Part shown: positions 29,572-32,754 of the stretch, piece by piece
Numbering within the stretch: the first letter of the stretch is position 1
How the letters are laid out: every line of letters begins with the position of its first letter
NCBI RefSeq assembly: GCF_900659635.1
Contig: NZ_CAACVB010000072.1
Span: forward strand, 1 to 32,754
From: Actinomadura roseirufa
Lineage (GTDB): Bacteria; Actinomycetota; Actinomycetes; Streptosporangiales; Streptosporangiaceae
Length of the DNA stretch: 32,754 nucleotides
Reading direction: 5' to 3'
Notes under the pieces: generated by a model
Told to the model about the DNA's origin: nothing
The model's input: the letters and a program-made list of their open reading frames with translations, nothing else
Database searches by the model: none
Made by a program: the position numbers and the translations under genes

Positions 29572-31970
29572 TACTGGCACGCCTCGCAGGTCTCGGGGTT
29601 CTCCAGGGAACAGGTCACGGCGTCGGACGACGCGGGCCCGGTGGGTGCGGACTCCGCGGGCGCAGGCTCGGCCGCCGGGGCGATGGTCGTCTGCGCGATG
29701 CGCGTGGCGGGCCGCGAGCGCAGGTAGTAGGTCGTCTTGAGGCCGCTGCGCCACGCGTAGGCGTACATCGAGGAGAGCTTCCCGATCGTGGGCGTCTCCA
29801 TGAAGAGGTTCAGCGACTGCGACTGGTCGACGTACGGGGTGCGCGCGGCGGCGAGGTCGATCAGGGCCTTCTGGGGCAGCTCCCACGCCGTCCGGTAGAG
29901 GGCGCGCAGCTCGTCCGGCAGGTCGGTCAGGCCCTGGACGGACCCGTTCGCCCGCTTGATCGCCTCGCGGACCCGCGGCGTCCACCGCCCGAGCGCCTTC
30001 AGGTCGGCCACCAGATAGCCGTTGATCTGCAGGAACTCACCGGACAGCGTCTCGCGCTTGAACAGGTTGGACACCTGCGGCTCGATGCACTCGTAGCAGC
30101 CCGCGATGGACGCGATCGTCGCGGTCGGCGCGATGGCGATCAGCAGCGAGTTGCGCAGCCCCACCTCGGCGACACGCGCGCGGAGCTCGTCCCACGCCTC
30201 GGGACGGGCCGGCGCCGCGTCCGGGAAGTGGTCGGGGTGCAGCCGGCCGCGCGCCGTCCGGGTCCGCTCGTAGGCGGGCAGCGGGCCGTGCTCGGCGGCG
30301 AGGTCGGCGGACGCCCCGTACGCGGCGAGCGCGATCTCCTCGGCGATCCGCGTGGACAGCTCGCGCGCCTCGGCGGAGTCGAACGGGAGTCGCAGCGTGA
30401 AGAACACGTCCGCGAGGCCCATCACGCCGAGGCCGACGGGACGCCACGTCCGGTTGGCGTCCGCGGCCTCCGGGGTGGGGTAGAAGCCGCGGTCGATGGT
30501 GCGGTCCAGGAACCGGACGGCCGTGCGGACGGTGCCGCGCAGCCGGTCCCAGTCCACCCCGGACGCGGTGACGTGCGCGGCGAGGTTCACCGACCCGAGA
30601 TTGCACACGGCCGCCTCGGAGTCGCTCGTCACCTCCAGGATCTCCGTGCACAGGTTCGACAGGTGGACGGTCCGGCCCGGCTCGGCGGTCTGGTTGCAGG
30701 CGCGGTTGGCGGCGTCCTTGAACGTCATCCACCCGTTGCCGGTCTCGGCGAGGGTGCGCATCATCCGCCCGTACAGGCGGCGGGCGGGCAGCCGCCGGAC
30801 GTGCCGCCCGGCCTCCTCGGCGGCCCGGTAGGCGGCGTCGAACTCCGCGCCCCACAGGTCGGTGAGCTCGGGCACCTCCTTCGGGTCGAACAGCGACCAT
30901 TCCTCGTCGGCCTCGACGCGGCGCATGAACTCGTCGGGGATCCAGTTGGCGAGGTTGAGGTTGTGGGTGCGGCGGGCGTCCTCGCCGGTGTTGTCGCGCA
31001 GTTCGAGGAACTCCTCGACGTCGGCGTGCCACGGTTCCAGGTACACGCAGGCCGCGCCCTTGCGCCGTCCGCCCTGGTTGACGGCCGCGACGGAGGAGTC
31101 GAGCGTGCGCAGCCACGGGACGATGCCGTTGGAGTGCCCGTTCGTGCCGCGGATCAGCGACCCGCGCGAGCGGACCCGCGTCCAGGAGATCCCGATGCCG
31201 CCCGCGTACTTGCTGAGCCGCGCGACCTGCGCGTACCGCTCGTAGATCGACTCCAGCTCGTCCCGGGGCGAGTCGAGCAGGAAGCAGGACGACAGCTGCG
31301 GCCGGCGGGCGGCGGAGTTGAACAGCGTCGGCGAGCTGGGCAGGTAGGACAGCGTGCTGAGCAGCCCGTACAGTTCGGCGGCGGCATCGATGGCGGAGGC
31401 ATCGCGGAGGTCGCCGGTCTCCGGGTAGGCCAGCCCGCACGCGACGCGCAGCAGGAAGTGCTGCGGACGCTCCAGCACGAGCCGGGTCTCCGGGTGCCGC
31501 AGCAGGTACCGGTCGTAGAGCGTGCGGAGGCCGAAGTACTCGAACCGGTCGTCCGCCGAGTCGTCGGCGAGGGCGTCGAGCGCGGCGGCGTTGGCGGCCA
31601 CGAACGCGGCGGGACGGTCGGCGAGCAGGCCCGCGGCGTGCGCGGCGGCGACCGACCCGGCGAACGTCGTGACGCCCGCGGCGGCCGTCTCCGCCGCGAT
31701 GCGCGCGCCGAGCAGCCGGGCCGCGGCCCGCGCGTAGCCGGGCTCGGTGGGCACCAGCGCGGCGGCCTCACCGATCGCGAGGTCGCGCCGCGCCGCGCGG
31801 TCCAGGCCGTCCCCGGCCCGGACGGCGTCGAGGAGACGCCGCGGATCGACGCCCGCGAGCCCCTCGCAGGCCCGGCGCACCTCCCCCGCGAACTCCCCGG
31901 CGGGATCCGGCGCGGGGTCCGGGCGGGCGGGCGACTGGACGGCGGACTGGTACGGCATGCGGCTCCCCAT
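29571..31970 (-). CDS. nrdA: Class Ia ribonucleotide reductase alpha subunit
   Basis: Catalytic large subunit that reduces ribonucleoside diphosphates. The 799-residue protein has the R1 N-terminal domain (GVDPRRLLDAVRAG) and the active-site triad NLCTEI (Asn439, Cys441, Glu443). Redox cysteines are in SSCFLL and AVCNLGSVNLA, the radical-transfer pair is TTYYLR, and the C-terminal Cys pair is CSLENPETCEACQ. No ATP-cone is recognisable at the N-terminus, which suggests loss or absence of dATP feedback by that module. The start at 31970 is uncertain; an in-frame ATG at 31958 is possible. It is controlled by an upstream cobalamin riboswitch and NrdR-type boxes. Confidence 0.93.
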   Translation of the reverse strand: MGSRMPYQSAVQSPARPDPAPDPAGEFAGEVRRACEGLAGVDPRRLLDAVRAGDGLDRAARRDLAIGEAAALVPTEPGYARAAARLLGARIAAETAAAGVTTFAGSVAAAHAAGLLADRPAAFVAANAAALDALADDSADDRFEYFGLRTLYDRYLLRHPETRLVLERPQHFLLRVACGLAYPETGDLRDASAIDAAAELYGLLSTLSYLPSSPTLFNSAARRPQLSSCFLLDSPRDELESIYERYAQVARLSKYAGGIGISWTRVRSRGSLIRGTNGHSNGIVPWLRTLDSSVAAVNQGGRRKGAACVYLEPWHADVEEFLELRDNTGEDARRTHNLNLANWIPDEFMRRVEADEEWSLFDPKEVPELTDLWGAEFDAAYRAAEEAGRHVRRLPARRLYGRMMRTLAETGNGWMTFKDAANRACNQTAEPGRTVHLSNLCTEILEVTSDSEAAVCNLGSVNLAAHVTASGVDWDRLRGTVRTAVRFLDRTIDRGFYPTPEAADANRTWRPVGLGVMGLADVFFTLRLPFDSAEARELSTRIAEEIALAAYGASADLAAEHGPLPAYERTRTARGRLHPDHFPDAAPARPEAWDELRARVAEVGLRNSLLIAIAPTATIASIAGCYECIEPQVSNLFKRETLSGEFLQINGYLVADLKALGRWTPRVREAIKRANGSVQGLTDLPDELRALYRTAWELPQKALIDLAAARTPYVDQSQSLNLFMETPTIGKLSSMYAYAWRSGLKTTYYLRSRPATRIAQTTIAPAAEPAPAESAPTGPASSDAVTCSLENPETCEACQ

Positions 31971-32057
31971 CGTGAGCTCAGCTCGCGGAGGGCATGCCGA
32001 GGGGACGCGCGAGGGCCCGCGCATCGCCCGCCGGTCCACCCGCGAGACCTGGACGAA

Positions 32058-32258
32058 CTGCGTGCGGGCAGGTCTTCGGACTCGCGGGCACCGCGCCTTC
32101 GGACGAAGGCGCGACCTACTGGCCGTCGCTTCCCGGACCGGGGTCCAGTGCGTGATGACGGCGGTCGTTCCCGCTCACCGCTGCGGGGCAGTCCCGGACT
32201 CACACCGGGTTCCCTCTTACGACGCCCCCGCCGCGAGCGGCGGGGGCGAACCAGCACG
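32058..32258 (-). promoter_or_regulatory. Cobalamin (B12) riboswitch
   Basis: The minus-strand leader of nrdA contains the conserved core: GGGAACCCGGTGTGAGTCCG, then GGACTGCCCCGCAGCGGTGAG, GGGAAGCGACGGCCAGTAGG and the B12-box-like GAGTCCGAAGACCTGCC (32067-32083). A 12-bp stem at 32222-32247 caps the 5' side. Streptomyces nrdABS is known to be shut off by B12 through such a riboswitch, so that the B12-dependent class II enzyme takes over. About 90 bases separate it from nrdA, enough for a terminator or ribosome-site-masking platform. Confidence 0.93.
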
Positions 32259-32266
32259 GGCTTGAA

Positions 32267-32311
32267 CCCTACATGTAGTCGAGCACCCCTATGCAACCCC
32301 TACATGTAGGG
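32267..32311. promoter_or_regulatory. Paired NrdR-type boxes at the nrdAB promoter
   Basis: CCCTACATGTAGTC (32267-32280) and the perfect palindrome CCCTACATGTAGGG (32298-32311) share the core CTACATGTAG. Their centres are 31 bp apart, three helical turns, which is the known spacing of NrdR repressor boxes. They bracket TTGCAT (minus strand), a possible -35 element. Confidence 0.75.
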
Positions 32312-32378
32312 CGTGTCGTGACCAGTTCCGGGGGGTCCCTACCAGAGACGCGACCCTCGATGGCACCATGGCCGGGAC

Positions 32379-32754
32379 ATGTGCCGGCAGCTCCCGCCCC
32401 CGTGGTTCCGCGGCGCACGCGCGATCGTCTTCGCGACCGTGTGCGTCCTGCTGGCGACCCTCGGGCACGCGCTGGCGTCGCGGTCGGCCGTCCCCGCGTG
32501 GGCGGTGCTGACCGGGTTCGCCGGGGTGCTCGGCGTGACCGTGCTCCTCGCCGGGCACGAGCGCTCCCTGCCGACGATCACCGGCGGGCTGCTCGGCGGG
32601 CAGTTCGCGCTGCACACGCTGTTCGCGAGCGCGACCGAACCCGCGCTGCACCACGCGGCGTCCGCCTCGTCCGGGGGCGCGGCGGCGCACGGCCCCGGCG
32701 CCGCGATGACCGCCGCGCACACGGCCGCCGCGCTGCTGGCCGCGCTGTGGCTGT
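32379..32754 (+). CDS. Integral membrane protein, N-terminal part (runs off the window)
   Basis: The open frame from the ATG at 32379 continues past the window's end. It encodes hydrophobic segments ARAIVFATVCVLLATLGHAL, WAVLTGFAGVLGVTVLLAG and a His/Ala-rich loop (HHAASASSGGAAAHGPG), then another helix (AHTAAALLAALWL). This resembles small actinomycete membrane proteins found with copper-handling genes, but the assignment is weak. It is divergent from nrdAB, so its promoter may overlap the NrdR-type boxes. Confidence 0.6.
   Translation, partial: MCRQLPPPWFRGARAIVFATVCVLLATLGHALASRSAVPAWAVLTGFAGVLGVTVLLAGHERSLPTITGGLLGGQFALHTLFASATEPALHHAASASSGGAAAHGPGAAMTAAHTAAALLAALWL

Noticed and set aside
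32289..32720. Minus-strand frames at the right end
   Set aside because: They oppose a plus-strand membrane protein whose helices are much more protein-like and which simply lacks a stop because it leaves the window.

Overview
This is a high-GC actinomycete chromosomal window. The codon third positions are almost all G or C in the long-resident genes. The gene families point to a filamentous member of Streptosporangiales or Streptomycetales: a WXG100 protein, SepF, a DUF5753/DUF397 pair, an AfsR-type regulator remnant, and a B12-riboswitch-controlled class Ia ribonucleotide reductase. An Actinomadura- or Nonomuraea-like organism is my inference; nothing here fixes the species.

Layout. (1) 159-6710 holds cell-envelope and secreted functions: a polyprenyl glycosylphosphotransferase, an L,D-transpeptidase lipoprotein, a secreted beta-lactamase-fold serine hydrolase and a secreted GH18 chitinase, separated by strong hairpin terminators. 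(2) 6857-10253 is a scar region. The C-terminal part of an FAD monooxygenase and a collapsed remnant of an AfsR-like regulator flank an array of hairpins, a tight three-gene operon of unknown function, and a divergent XRE-DUF5753/DUF397 pair. (3) 10285-16684 is a catabolic block: nitronate monooxygenase, zinc alcohol dehydrogenase, cytochrome P450 and an AidB-like acyl-CoA dehydrogenase on the minus strand, with a divergent PaaX-family regulator. (4) 16729-17807 has a HAD hydrolase and a WXG100 protein. (5) About 18085-21370 is an AT-richer island that interrupts coding-like sequence. It carries an XRE regulator, a 36-residue peptide gene, a PIMT-like methyltransferase whose start overlaps the peptide stop, and a small CxxC protein. 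(6) 21521-25810 has an ECF sigma factor with its membrane partner, a two-domain YCII-like protein, a tandem-duplicated SepF protein and an APC permease. (7) 25895-32754 has Fe/Mn superoxide dismutase under a probable Nur box, a DHA2 efflux pump, nrdAB under a cobalamin riboswitch plus paired NrdR-type boxes, and the start of a membrane protein.

The most interesting candidate is the peptide-methyltransferase pair at 19855-20723. A short lysine-rich peptide with an Asp-Gly-Gly-Gly segment is coupled by a 4-base overlap to a protein-L-isoaspartate-methyltransferase homologue. This is the minimal architecture reported for aspartimide RiPPs (imiditides). The peptide shows no family I recognise, so this may be a new member or a new subgroup. 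Other notable items are the two-copy SepF, the hairpin array at 7390-7709, and several candidate operators.
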